A stretch of DNA of 64,000 bases from the NCBI GenBank assembly GCA_036874045.1, contig JAZBRI010000004.1, forward strand, positions 1,116,001-1,180,000, written 5' to 3'. The stretch is from Cymodocea nodosa (lineage: Eukaryota; Streptophyta; Magnoliopsida; Alismatales; Cymodoceaceae). Below, piece after piece: positions 32,501 through 44,180 of this stretch. The translations under genes and the position numbers were made by a program. Within the stretch, counting starts at the first letter, position 1. Every line of letters starts with the position of its first letter. A model generated the notes under the pieces. The model was given only the letters and a program-made list of their open reading frames with translations. It was not told the origin of the DNA and made no database searches.

Positions 32501-35500
32501 CTTTCTCTTCTAATCTAACTTTTGCAATCTTTATGGAACATAGTCTTTCATGCAAATGCGAAGGCAGTCTTAAGGTTCTGGAGTTCTCAACCAATGCTCT
32601 TGAGACCCCCTGCAAATGTGCAGACTTATTAAATCATAATGTTAAATTAAACATTTTACACTGGTTAAACACTATAACATTTTGAAAGACTCCATAAAAT
32701 AAGAGAAGTCTACCTTTTTCTTAAAAACATGGTATTATATGATTGGAATCATATGAAGTTGTGAATGTTGGAAACTTGAATTGTTTATCATTTAAGCAAG
32801 ACTAACTAGTGATTCCCTTCATAAAAGAACCTAACTTTGAAAAGGCATTTTCAACTTTTAATCAACTAAAATAGAACCCATCAAAATGAGATTATAGTGA
32901 AAATTTGAAAGAAAATGTTAAAACAATTTCTTTCTTTAAAGCCTAATGACAATTCAGCATGCAACAGGATGCAAAGAATTATATTAAGTTAAGCATCAAC
33001 ACGCAGAGAAATTATATTGATCACACCCAATCATTTATCAGTACCATCATAACCGCATTTCTACCATGTCTACAAAGCATTATTTAGATGCATGTTAAAC
33101 ATAGAATCCCATTTATAAACAATAAGATTGCTCCGTTACAATCTGGATGTTATGCTTTCTAATAACAGGAAATAATGTCTTCATTTATGAAAGGAAGATT
33201 CTGTATGATTCAATCTTCCCTAGGCTCCACATTAGTGGGAGTCTTGTCTACTGAATTTATCATTTTATACTGTTAGAGTAAATAATATAGTAAGATTATG
33301 CATATAATGGGTTTAGCCTCACATTGCTAAAATTTTGTTGATTGTGACCTTGTAATCTTTTTATATAGAGATATTGTCTTTACTAATGTGAATCAACTTC
33401 CACTATTTCTTTGTTTTCACGTCATAGCAAGATTCTTACTACTGCCTTTTTCTTCTTTTATTACAGCAATTAACTCTTATCTTCTTCTACATATCTGTAG
33501 TTTTTTGCTATATTTAAATTTGTTGAGTTGCTATTAAGTTTGTCACATATTAGACGCTTCAACTTGAAAGAGAGTGCTAAAGTAAATAAGGTTATGTGTA
33601 TAATGGGTTTAATCTTATATTGCTAGATTTGTGTTGATTGTGTCCTTATGGTCTCTATATATAGAGACATTGTTTTTGTTAATGTGAATCAACTTACATT
33701 TATTTCTTTGTTTTCACATACACTAAACATAGATATCTCAGATTTCAAATCAACCATGTCTACTTTTAGACTGTGAAAATTCAATAAAGTCAGACATACA
33801 TTGATATTGGTTTGGATATTACATATAATAGATGGCAACACAATCATTCTTTATAATCAGACGCCATTTATAAGTAAATTATTAATACAAAAGAGATTTA
33901 CCTGACGAATCCACCAATATACATAAGTCGAGATTCTAAAACCTTTGGATGAATCAAATTTCTCTATCCCTCGTATCAATCCAATCAAGCCACCCTGCAT
34001 GGTGAAAAGATGGTCAGCAATAAGTATAGAATTTTCTTAAACCATTATTTTACACAATCTTGATAGAAAGCAGAAAGGCACGTCACCTGAACTAAATCAG
34101 CCATTTCAGCTCCTAAATTATCATACTTTTGAGCAATGGACAAGACTAAACGAACATTGCTCATAACTAGCTTTTCTCTTGCCAAAGAACATGCGATCAA
34201 TTTTGATTGTACTTCAGCATATGACATTTTAAGAGATGATGCTAGCTGCTTGTCAGATGGCTCACATCCCAATTTGTCCTTGAGTCTGAATAGTAATAAA
34301 TTTAGATCAATTTCATAATTTAGCAATGGGTGATCACTGAAAATTTTGAATAACATGAACAACTATGTGCATTTAGTGCAGATAATCATGTGCAGCACCT
34401 CTCGTGATCCAAGTAAACATGCAAGAGAAATTAGAACCCATGAAGAAATTTTTTACTACGCACTAAAGTAAAGTCAGTGATAGCGGCCATTATCATGTAA
34501 AATCAAATTCTAGATCCTCCAATATAAAATAATAGTATAAACAACCACAGACTGAGGTTGATTAGCCTTGAAAGGATTCATTCAAAGAAATAATTCAGAA
34601 TATAAGAGACCTTAAACGGTGCTAGCTTCCCATAAAATGAGATATAACAATCATAATATTTAGTTTTGATTTATTTAAAGTGATTACATCATGTGGCATA
34701 TAATACAAATAAGCTTTTGCATATCAATCTTTTAAGCAGGCTTGTAACTGTTGAACAAGTCACCTATGATTAACATGTTATTAGGAGGTTGTTCTGCATA
34801 AATACAAGGATTTACCATTTATACTATGTTCCGTACCTGATTATTTAATGGGTGACAACAAAAACCAGTGGAAATCAATTTTCTAGTTCTAGAATCTGAG
34901 CATACAAAATGTAATTCATCTTCAATTGCACATAAATCATGATATCAACTGCATTTTTTGGTGGCATTGCACTGATCAACCATTGAATATTATCAATTGA
35001 TTTTTAAAATAACAATTAGCATGGTACCAAAGCATGCAGCTAACCCAGGTTCATTTTCCAACAAAAAAAATTAATGTTTTCTCCACTCATACAAGTTCTT
35101 CCATATATTAATACTTTATTATCATGTAATACTTATATTATCTCTGCACCATATGGTGCATAGGTTCTTCAACCTGAACAGAGGTGTTGATTTTATTATC
35201 TTTATGTTATCAACAACAGCAATTTGATTGAATTGTCCAATCATTTGTTTCAAAGAAAATGTAGTGGTTGACTTGATTCATGGTAGCCACTTACCTTCCA
35301 TTTACATTTCTATGGGTTTCTTAACTTGCACTTGTTTTTCCATGAGTTTGCATGACTTCACTATAATAAAATGGTCCAGGGTAGTGACTAGCATGAATAG
35401 GAAGTAACACATAAATGATATGCCCTTTTTGCAACAATATGTAACACATAGGTGCCATCTTTTTAACTTCAGGAGAATTCACTCTTAAGAACATGCGGTA

Positions 35501-36247
35501 AAGAATGGGCACCTAAATGGTAATTGCAAACCTTGCCCTGTGATCTTCAAGTGATAGTCCAACTTTAATTTTCTTTGAGAGATGAACAACTTCAGCATGA
35601 CTGAGCAAATCTTCACGTAACATCCCTCGGATATAACCTTTTACATGCCTTTGTAGTAGATCAGGACTGACAATGTTCCTCCTTCTGCTGCTCAATGATA
35701 TAACATTATCATCTCCTCTCAAACATTTCCTTCGAGTACTATTCCTCCTTTGCCTGGCAGACAACCCTGAACGGGTGACATCAGTCTTTTGGGTTTTACT
35801 AGATGGTGTTGTCTGTGAAGCTTGGTCAAAAGTAAGTTTCCATTGCTTTTCTAACATAGATTTCTGCAACAAAATTAGGGCTTCCAAAGAAGACTCGACA
35901 TCAAAAGTTCCCAATTCCTCTAGATGACTAGAACCCTCAATCCAGGGATAAGTGGCTGAGGGAAATGAAGAAACTTCCATGTGTTCTTTCAGTGCTGTTA
36001 TAGCTTGTGTTTTGCTATTGGATTGAGAATTTGAGCCAACATTGGAAGATTTCTTGGCAACAATGGCATTTCTTGTGCTAGCAGAACATAATTGTTGAGG
36101 ACTATGATCTGGGACAGAGAACAGCTTGTCATTAAGATCAGATGAATAAAAGGAAGTTCTTAAAAGCCTCTTTCCTGCAGTCAGCCTGGTAACAGTTGGT
36201 GTGGCCATTGCAAGATAATTCATGGTTATGTCACCACAGGAGCTCAT
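29520..36247 (-). CDS. SIG1: Plastid RNA polymerase sigma factor SIG1 (SIGA)
   Basis: Nuclear gene for a sigma-70 factor that directs the plastid-encoded RNA polymerase to chloroplast promoters. Nine coding exons with GT-AG borders: 36247-35532, 34285-34087, 33994-33902, 32609-32481, 30391-30338, 30240-30163, 30064-30002, 29872-29760, 29628-29520. The join gives 517 codons without a stop. Exon 1 encodes the transit peptide and variable N terminus ([30 protein letters not shown]). Exons 2-4 encode regions 1.2-2.4 ([49 protein letters not shown]), exons 5-7 region 3 ([15 protein letters not shown]), and exons 8-9 region 4 with the -35 helix-turn-helix ([34 protein letters not shown]). A second in-frame ATG at 36208 (MATP...) fits the N terminus of known SIG1 better. 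The gene looks functional although introns 3 and 4 carry element remnants. Confidence 0.95.
30700..31790 (-). pseudogene. Copia RT/RNase H fossil in SIG1 intron 4
   Basis: Minus-strand remnant, same strand as SIG1. Order: [20 protein letters not shown] (about 31755), a LHQLD-like segment, then the reverse transcriptase box region (VYVDILLI near 31330), RKYALELL, a degraded [10 protein letters not shown] segment near 31060, and RNase H ([27 protein letters not shown] near 30870). Numerous stops and frame changes. It lies between exons 4 and 5 without touching the splice sites. Confidence 0.75.
33271..33716 (+). mobile_element. Miniature LTR element (TRIM-like) in SIG1 intron 3
   Basis: Two ~145-bp direct repeats, 33271-33419 (TGTTAGAGTAAATA...TTTTCA) and 33575-33716 (TGCTAAAGTAAATA...TTTTCA), flank a ~155-bp non-coding centre. 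A polypurine stretch (CTTGAAAGAGAG) precedes the second repeat, and a degraded tRNA-Met-like primer site (CATAGCAAGATTC) follows the first. Flanks TATAC and CATAC may be the target duplication with one change. No coding capacity. It is antisense to SIG1. Confidence 0.7.
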
Positions 36248-36483
36248 AAAGAGGTATATTCTTCACTTAAATACAAATATCTTATTCCCTTAAAATATAG
36301 TAGTGTTGTCCACTCTTTTCTCCTTCTAGATTCTGCAGTAGTAAATAGAATCTCTATCAATGACATGTAATAAAAAAATCAAAAAAATAGGAAAATTTTT
36401 AGATAAATAAAACAATATTCTTTATTAGAATTATGGAGAGATACCTTAAAGTCCAAAGGATTTAGATTAAGTCAAAAACTAAG
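36248..36483 (-). other. Region upstream of SIG1 start codon
   Basis: AT-rich, presumably SIG1 5' UTR or a 5' UTR intron end. No clear TATA or initiation signal could be assigned, and nothing else is seen. Confidence 0.3.
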
Positions 36484-37160
36484 TATATGATATGTAGGTT
36501 CAATGAAATTATGAATAATGATGAGGATATATACTCGGATGATCATAATATCTATAAAAGTAAGATTTTTAAATACTTAGAATCTATAATAAGCAACCAT
36601 GATAAAATTAGAGAGGATGATATTCATAGGATTAAAATAGACAGGATGAAGGGGAGAAATACTTTTAAAATGTTGTGTGATAAGAGGAGACCCTTAAGAT
36701 TAAAAATTAAATTCTATAAAACTGTCATTTGCATAGTTATATTTTATGACTCAAAATGTTGAATTGTAAAGTATGATCATATGTAAAAAGTTAATGTTGC
36801 TAAGATGCCAATACTTAGGTAAATGAGTGGTAATACTCTAAGGGATAAGCTAAAAAACAATTTTATTTGGAAAAAGATAAGAATTGCTGTATATTGAAGA
36901 TAAAATAAAAGAAAGTCAACTTAGGTTGTTTGATCATATCCTTAAGAGACTAAGGAATACACACTAGTTAGGAAAGAAGAATAAATTAATACAAAAGAAA
37001 TTAAAAAAAGTAGAGGTAGATCTAAAACTACTTGGCTAAGAATTGTAAGAAAAGATTTAAATTTATATAATTCAACCCAATATTTAACAATAGATAGAAA
37101 TACTTGAAAGAAAATGATTTATATAGTTGACCTAGAATTGGATTATAACTTAGATTATTG
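36484..37160 (+). pseudogene. LINE (non-LTR) reverse transcriptase C-terminal remnant
   Basis: Plus-strand decayed remnant: FKYLESIISNHDKIREDD, IHRIKIDRMKGRNTF, LCDKRRPLRLKIKFYKTVI, then the degraded region corresponding to VAEMRMLRWM-type sequence of plant L1-like elements. Open only to 36762. Its 3' end is partly repeated in inverted orientation at 37775-37998. Confidence 0.75.
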
Positions 37161-37166
37161 TTGTTG

Positions 37167-37480
37167 CTGTAAATAAAATAATATTCTTTACTTTTCAATT
37201 AGCTAAAGATTTTCGTATATTGACCTCTCATTCTATTTAAATGATTTAAAGATCATCTATTTACCAAAAATAAAACATTTTTCTGTACTTTCCAATTAGC
37301 TAAAGATTTCACATATTGACTTCTAATTCTACTAAAATGATCTAAAGGTCATCTATTTGCCAAAAAATAAAACATAAAACAATCTTCTTTAGTTTCCAAT
37401 TAGCTAAAGATTTTCATGTATTGGCTTCTCATTGAATTTAAATGATCTAAAGCTCAACTATTTGCCAAAATCAACAATCT
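37167..37480. repeat. Three tandem ~105-bp units
   Basis: Three consecutive imperfect units, each containing CAATTAGCTAAAGATTT, TATTG(A/G)C(C/T)TCTXATT, AATGATCTAAAG and CTATTTGCCAAAA. They lie immediately after the LINE remnant. Non-coding and of unknown origin. Confidence 0.8.
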
Positions 37481-37774
37481 CATTCTGACGCACCATCCTT
37501 CATCTCTAGTACTTTCAATAGTATGCATTTTTGATATAATTAACTTAGCTTTACTATTATCTCAATGGTGCTCAATATGCTGTATAACATTTTATATTCA
37601 TAAAAAAATGTGTCCCAGAGATCAATAGTTTATCCAAAGTTCTTTGGTTCACTGCACTCAGCCCTCATATTACTAGGTTGCAAAAATATTTTATGACATA
37701 CTTATAAAACGGCAGTTACAGGTTTGCTTAGATACACCTAGAACGAGAAAAACCACATGTATCTCCTAACAATG

Positions 37775-37998
37775 TTCAATTGAACAACAACAACAATTTG
37801 AACTATAATTGCATTACGTAAATCAACTACTTGAAATATTTTATTCTAAGTATTTCTATCTATTGTCAAAATTTCAATTAAATTACATAATTTAAAATTT
37901 TTCTTATAATTTCTAATCAAGTAGTTTTAGATTGCTTTTAGTTTCTTTTAGACTAATAATTCTCCCTTCCTGATTGATGTATTTCTTAATCTCCTAAA
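37775..37998 (-). mobile_element. Second LINE 3'-end fragment, inverted relative to the first
   Basis: Matches the reverse complement of 36915-37165 (shared AAGTATTTCTATCTATTGT, TCTAATCAAGTAGTTTTAGAT and TTTCTTTT blocks). Two independent 3'-truncated-type insertions or an inverted duplication are both possible. Confidence 0.65.
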
Positions 37999-37999
37999 A

Positions 38000-40147
38000 A
38001 TATGGACAAAAATCATTTAAGTCAATTTTCTCTTATCTTATCTAGCAATGTTCAATTGAACCATACAACAAAAAGAATTCTGAGCAAGCGCCATAAGAAA
38101 TCCTGGAAACTCTGTCCAACAAAGCTCAATGAGACAACTCAGCTACCAGATTTAAAATCAAAGAAAAGGCAAAAGAAAGAGGAAAAAACAGAATGAAGGA
38201 GAAACTAGAGAGTCAGTCCTCAGAAAGTAATAAGAAAACGTCATTTCATTTCAACGGTAAGGTGAACAGAGCTAATGGTATTTCGTAAACTACCAGGAAT
38301 GAGTAGGAGAGAAAGAAAAAAAAAGCCATCAAAGATTGGAATCTAGACCTTGTACTGCTTGAATCTAGCCACTCTCTCCTCCCACACCCACAGACAAAAA
38401 TTAAAAATCAGATCGAAAAGACCGTACCTATATGCCCCAGAAGGCTCACACTAATGGTGTGCAGGGATTTTACTGGGCATGTGGAAGAAGAGAAAGAAGT
38501 AGACGAGGAAGGGAAAGAGGGAGTAGAAGAGGAGCAGGGAAAGAAAATGCTCATCTCGGTGGCACCGAATTTTCAATATATTACTTGCCAAAACAATTTT
38601 TGTGGTGGGAAGAGTGAGTGAGACATTAAAGAAAAGGTACTCAAGCCGTGGGATGAGATATGAAACATGGAATAGAGTGGAGCCATTCGCTGCGGAAGAT
38701 ATCGCGCGGGAGTCGTGTGGCTTTCCTTGTGCCATGGCTAGCTCTCGCGGTGCCGCTCCTGGCCCACTTCCCGCTCCTGCCCCCACCTCTCTCGGCGCCC
38801 TGGAACGTGGCCGAAGATGGGCTGTAAACGGGTCGGATAAGGTGGTCACGGGCCGAGTTTACCGTACCCGTTTGCTTCAATATGGTTACCCGCATTCTCC
38901 GTGTATTCACGAGGAGAGGAGACGTGCCTCTACCGAACCTTTCTTAAATGTACCTTCAGAAAAATTACCTTGAATTTGAAAAGTTGAGCAGGTTGAGATT
39001 ACTGATGGGTGGCACCTACATATATATATATAAGGTTCCTACAGATAATCGTATTTCTCTCTCGTAAATCTGAATGTACCGAAATTAGTTCATTTCCACT
39101 GAAAGTTTCAATTATTGATTTTCAAATCCAAAAGACTCTACAAATTTAACTTGGCTTAGACTCAAATTTTATTCCATGGTAGATTATGTTATGGACTAAC
39201 TATTTTACAATTATTAACACTGTTATTGTTATTACTTGAAAACATTGACACTTTACTGAAACACTTTTGCCTAACTAAATATCCTAATCGAAGGGTGGAA
39301 GGAAAGCTTAAATCTGTGACTCTGTCCTACATTTATTATCCAGAAAAAGATTTACAAGTTCAACGAGACTTGTGCTTTTAGTTTTTATTTTCTCTGGTTG
39401 AACCTCCTCTTCTCCGTATTGTTCTATGGCATAAAATATTGAAGAGAGCTAGACTAGAAGCAACGAAAAGTCCAAGTAGAAGATGCTTTAACATTGAGGA
39501 CGAGGAATATCTGGCAGTGCTTTAGTCATCTGAAGGATCAAATTGAAGGAACCGGGAATGAACATGATGATCTTCTAATTTCAATAAAGGTTGCCACGGA
39601 ACGAGCATTTAGGTGGCGTTTCTCTTTTCCATGGCTAAGAATACCGTCCTTTCTACTTTCTGAAGAAGCTGTTTACAGCATGCTTTTGAGTACACCCTGC
39701 AAGCACAACGTCTTTTGGGGCTATATCCTCACCATTCATGTGGGGAATTAATCATCCAAGTATAATTGCATTTATCTGCCTTCTCTATCTTTCGTTTTCT
39801 TGTTTGTGTCAAAGCAAGAACAACACGCAATTTGGTTCCTCAACCTGAGGAATCTACGTAACATAATGGATGGGAAATTATCCACTACAAAGGAAAAAAG
39901 AACGAGGTTTGGTTACTCAACTGTTAAGAATTAACTTACCCGACAACAATGTTTGGTTCCTCAACCTGAGGTATCTAGACAACCTATCAGAATTTCATTA
40001 ACCATCTTGTTTGTAATCTAAATTGAATATCCCCAATGCCCATCTCATTCAAGTGATTCTCGAGCTTTGATCATCTATACCTACAAAATAAATAAGTAAC
40101 ATTTGACTTTCAGTGGAATCCCAATGTAATACATTTTTGAGTAAAGA
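38000..40147. other. Intergenic region between SIG1 and transporter gene, with GC-rich island
   Basis: 38640-38940 is a CpG-rich island with site-II-like TGGGCC/GGCCCA motifs and open frames on both strands without recognisable product. On the minus strand it could be the promoter or a non-coding first exon of SIG1, about 2.4 kb upstream of its start; a donor-like AG/GTACGG occurs near 38425. 39831-39858 and 39953-39980 are a short direct repeat, TTGGTTCCTCAACCTGAGG, itself a hairpin. A TA run lies at 39020-39035. The rest shows nothing. Confidence 0.4.
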
Positions 40148-42609
40148 TCACTTGATCTTAATCTGAGCATGCTCCAAGCGCCTGTTACCAGAAATCCATG
40201 ATGACCAAAACAAAGGGAGAGCGGCACAACCTGCCTCCACAAGTAAGGCAACCTGAAACCTAGAGAAATTGTCCCCTGACAACCCAAAGGCATTGGCCAA
40301 TGCAACACCGAAGTATGCACTTACAATTGTCGACAATGCAATCGCTGACATGACGAACGCCATGAGAGAACCCTCACATCCCACAGGGCAAAGTTGTGCA
40401 ATATGAACACTGAACGGAAGCACCTTGAATTGTAAAACTAATACCTCAATGAACCCAGAGAAGACCACCACATACAAGGCATCTGGAATCCCAATGCTGC
40501 TATAAAAACCCCTCACAAATAACACGTCAGATACCATCAACATGGAGATGGTTCCCTGCAGCATTGTCAAGAGCTTTTTGGAGGGAACCTCCTTGAGCCA
40601 TTTGTTATAGGCCAAGCTCCACACCAGCACATATACTTGGCCAAGGACCTTAGACAAGCCAATGATTGAAGACTCCAATTTCAACTGCTGGGTCTGGTAG
40701 TAAAACATGGTGCCCAGCAATATTGGGATGAAGGCGAATGACGATGCAAACCACCCAATGGAATATGATATCTCTGGGCTACTTAGAGCTGATCGAAGCT
40801 TACAGAGCTGCTTACTGATGCTCAAGGAATCTGATGGTGTGTTTTTCTTAGGGAGGTTGAGAGAGCTCTCTGGGACGGAGATGATCAAGAAAAACTGCAA
40901 TGTGAGCAACAGGCCAAAGAGAAGGAACATGGTTGTCGGGGACAATTTCGAAACTGCAATGCCACCAAGTAAATTGCCAATAATACCGGCGAATGATGCA
41001 AATGTCCAAACAAAAGATTGAAGGTGGGCAGAGTGCTGAGATTGCTTTCCAGCCTCCGCCACTATGGCATCATTGGCAACTTCTGTAATGGATGCGCCAA
41101 GGTTTCCAAGGACTAGAAAAGCAGCGATAGAGGAGACTGAAATGTATGGTTTAGGCAATAGCACGATGGATAGCCATGAGACTGCCTGCAACAGAGCTGC
41201 ATACAAATTTAAGCGTTCATGTTAATTTTGGTAGTGATGGGCCACAGATTTGAAAAATTGAAGTTAGTTTTGGGAACAAAATTTTTTTGCAAACAGAACA
41301 AAAAACACAGGTGATCACTTGGAAGATCGTTAACGACATGCTGTTGCTTTTTTAATTAAAAATGATACCTCAAAAAATATTCATTGTTGTTTGTAAATAA
41401 TTTTCTTATACAAAATGATAGCTGTCTCCAGGAAAATAAAAGTTTCAGAGTACGCTCTCATCATGCCTAATAATAACCCATAAAGACCAAACATTAAATT
41501 GTTTGCAACCAAGTTGTGATTTTATGTGATTAAATAAGTAAAAAATTATTGTATTTCATTCTCAACTTTTCTTGTCGTGCTTAGATGTCTTACTATCGAC
41601 AATGTCTTACCATATCATTAACTCAAAATGTCTACATAGAACATGCTAGCCAGTTAAAAATAGTCTTCTTGAGCTACACACATACATGCATCATCCATCA
41701 GAACTGGAATAAAAAGTGATTTACAAGAGTTAAAAGAGATTACAAATAAAGAGTGGTCTTAGAATATCTTACATTAAAAAGGACAAAAGACGACATCCAT
41801 ACATATGGTGATTTCTTCATTCATGGTCAACTGACTATTAATTAGATGCCCGCATTTTAAATTCGAACAAACTACTAATCAAAGATGAGTTGGATCAATG
41901 CGACCAAGTCACGTTAATTGTAAGCCCAACAATCACCTCCAACATCATCATCCTTGCACGACGGCAACTACGTCTTAAATGAATCCATAGACTTTAGAGA
42001 ACATAGAGCTCGCTAAGTCGCAGTTAGATCGAAAATCATAGCTCATGAGCTAAATCCGCTCACTGATAGAAACTAAAAGGGGAAAAAAGCCCAATAAGCC
42101 ATCGTTTAGGTTCCGAAAAGGGGACAGAAAGAAAGAAGAACGAGCGAAGGGGAAAAATTAAGACAAAAAGCAAAGCAATCGCATCTAAACTAACCTCCGA
42201 TGCCGACGTAAGGCAGGCGGTGGCCACCGCTGATGTAGAGTGTATCGGACACGACCCCGTACAACGGCTTGCCGACCATGGGAATGTTGGCGGAGTTCTG
42301 CAGGATCTGAAGCGTGGATGGGTCCAACCCCAGCGTGTCCTTGAGGAAGAAGTTGACCCCCATCCACGGGAAGCACCGGAATCCCTGGACCAAGAACCCT
42401 AGTCCCAAACATCGCATGACGATCGTCCTGGGCGCCCGCTTCGCCGGTTTCCGCGAGTTGCCGCCGTTGATCATCCTCTTCCCCGTTCGACGCCGCCACG
42501 AGCCGGTGGCAGTCCTTCCCATACCCCGCGACCCATGGGTGGGGAATGTGAAGCGATGGGGAGTGTTCTCGTCTGGAGACACCTTCACGGCCGTTGCGTT
42601 GGGGACCAT
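40148..42609 (-). CDS. Folate-biopterin transporter family protein (BT1/FBT)
   Basis: Two exons, 42609-42195 and 41196-40148, joined by a GT-AG intron of ~1.0 kb, give 487 codons. The product is a polytopic membrane protein of the BT1 family, which in plants moves folates or related pterins; the exact substrate and membrane are not shown by the sequence. Seen: a basic, polar N terminus of ~65 residues, then GFRCFPWMGVNFFLKDTLGL, LQILQNSANIPMVGKPLYG and ISGGHRLPYVGIGALLQA, followed by about twelve hydrophobic segments (e.g. SSIAAFLVLGNLGASITEVA, NDAIVAEAG, MFLLFGLLLTLQFFLIISV, LSTIVSAYFGVALANAFGL). The length fits the family. Exon 1 is GC-rich and exon 2 is not. An acceptor-like CTTTCAG near 42640 hints at a 5' UTR intron. 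Closest plant relatives are probably FBT4/FBT7/FBT8-type proteins, but I cannot choose among them. Confidence 0.9.
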
Positions 42610-44180
42610 GCGTTGCGAGATCGCCGCGAAGGATCTGAAAGCAGAAATTTATTTGAAATCGCGCGAAGAAACAAAACGCGGCCTGCTGATTTATATGGAC
42701 ATGGTCAAATATAGTTTTTTTTTTCGGTGTCGGTGAATTTTTGCATTGAATATGATTTAAATTTCAGTAAAAATTACAACCGTATTTTTAATTGATTGAA
42801 CTTAATAATTATCAATTCCTTTGTGTATATTTAACTAGTCAATAATATTATCTCTTGAACAGTATGATATCTGTTATGCATCGGAAAAACGATGAAAAGT
42901 AAATCCTAACCCCCTTTTTTTTTTTTGGATGATTGAATACTCGAGAAAATAATAAAAAATGATTCTTTCAATTCGCACCACAAGAAAACTAAAGCATTAG
43001 AATTTTTCTTCTGCTCTCGGTCTCGGGCAGAAAACTCAAAGTTTTAAATAACCTCTCTTCGTACTCGACCTCTATTCTTATTATAATAAGTTCATTCAAA
43101 AGTCACAGAGGGAGGGTAAAAACTAGAGGAAAAATTCTTATCTTTATGTGCAAAAATAATAAGCTGATTTTTGTACATAATTTGATATATTAGCAAACAA
43201 AATGATAGGTTAAATTCCAATTTTTTTAAATGTTAAAACAAATACAAAAATAAGGAAAATAGGAAAAGGGAAAACACTTAACAGAAGAATTCATTAATAT
43301 ATTCAAAATATAATAAACAATTCAGAAAAAACAAACAAAATTTTCTACAACGAACAACATTAATCTATGTAGCTTTCTTCTTCCTCCTTCGTGACTAGGA
43401 TTGCTCGCAATAGGGCACATGCTGAGTGATGCATATATTTCATGCCTGTGGTTTGAAAAAACGTAGACTTAAAGCAATCGATTATAAATTGTTCTGGGCT
43501 GTTTTTAGTCGATGGTTTTTGTGATGACGGCAACGCTTCAATTTAAAATTGAAATGAAGTCCTTTTTCCTTCATTCTTTCTTAAATTTCTTTTAATTTTC
43601 CATCCTTTTCGCATTCCCTTTCCTGACTCCCATCCATATAATTATCCTTTAAATTTAGGTAATCGTATATGAAATTTTTAGTCTGGTACGCATCAGGCCA
43701 GATGAATGAATAGTCGACGACGGGACAGGTAACTTCGGACCATTCCGTCCGCCGGTTGGGCGCGCTCGTTGACTTTTCCGATCAATTGATAGATAAAAAT
43801 CTAAACTAAAGAAATACAAATACTCATATTTAACGTAGCAGTTAAACAAAGACAGGTATGTCAGTTCTTGTAATAAAATAAAGAATGGATTTCTTTTCAC
43901 CTGTATATCTTGTAGAATTTTTCCATGAAAAAGAAACGCAAGGGCAAACGGAATGAAACTACCGGAAATTCTTTAGTCGAACAAAATTATAAGGAAAATA
44001 TGATTCTATCACGTGGCGTTTCCTTTATTCCATTGAAATGCCAAATTGCACAGGGACTTTTCTTCAATATCAAGAATAGCACGGGGGAAGCAATTTTATC
44101 CACTTCTTGTTTTAGATTGCTAAATAGCATAACGCGACTGTTACATGAAAAAACACATAACCCAAGAGTCCAAGACTAAA
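42610..44180. other. Intergenic region between KDSR 3' end and transporter 5' end
   Basis: Holds the presumed promoter and 5' UTR of the transporter gene and the 3' flank of the reductase gene. AT-rich apart from a short GC-rich patch at 43690-43790. Open frames at 43655-43900 and 43925-44179 resemble nothing known to me and have no coding bias I can point to. Confidence 0.4.

Noticed and set aside
29520-36247. Bacterial or plastid origin of the sigma factor sequence
   Set aside because: Nine exons with GT-AG introns and a plant-specific N terminus show a nuclear gene.
38432-38973. Overlapping frames of 61-132 codons on both strands in the GC-rich island
   Set aside because: No recognisable domain and low complexity; more likely promoter or non-coding exon.
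42185-42736. Alternative frames in the first exon of the transporter gene
   Set aside because: GC-rich shadows; only the frame starting at 42609 joins to the second exon as a BT1-family protein.
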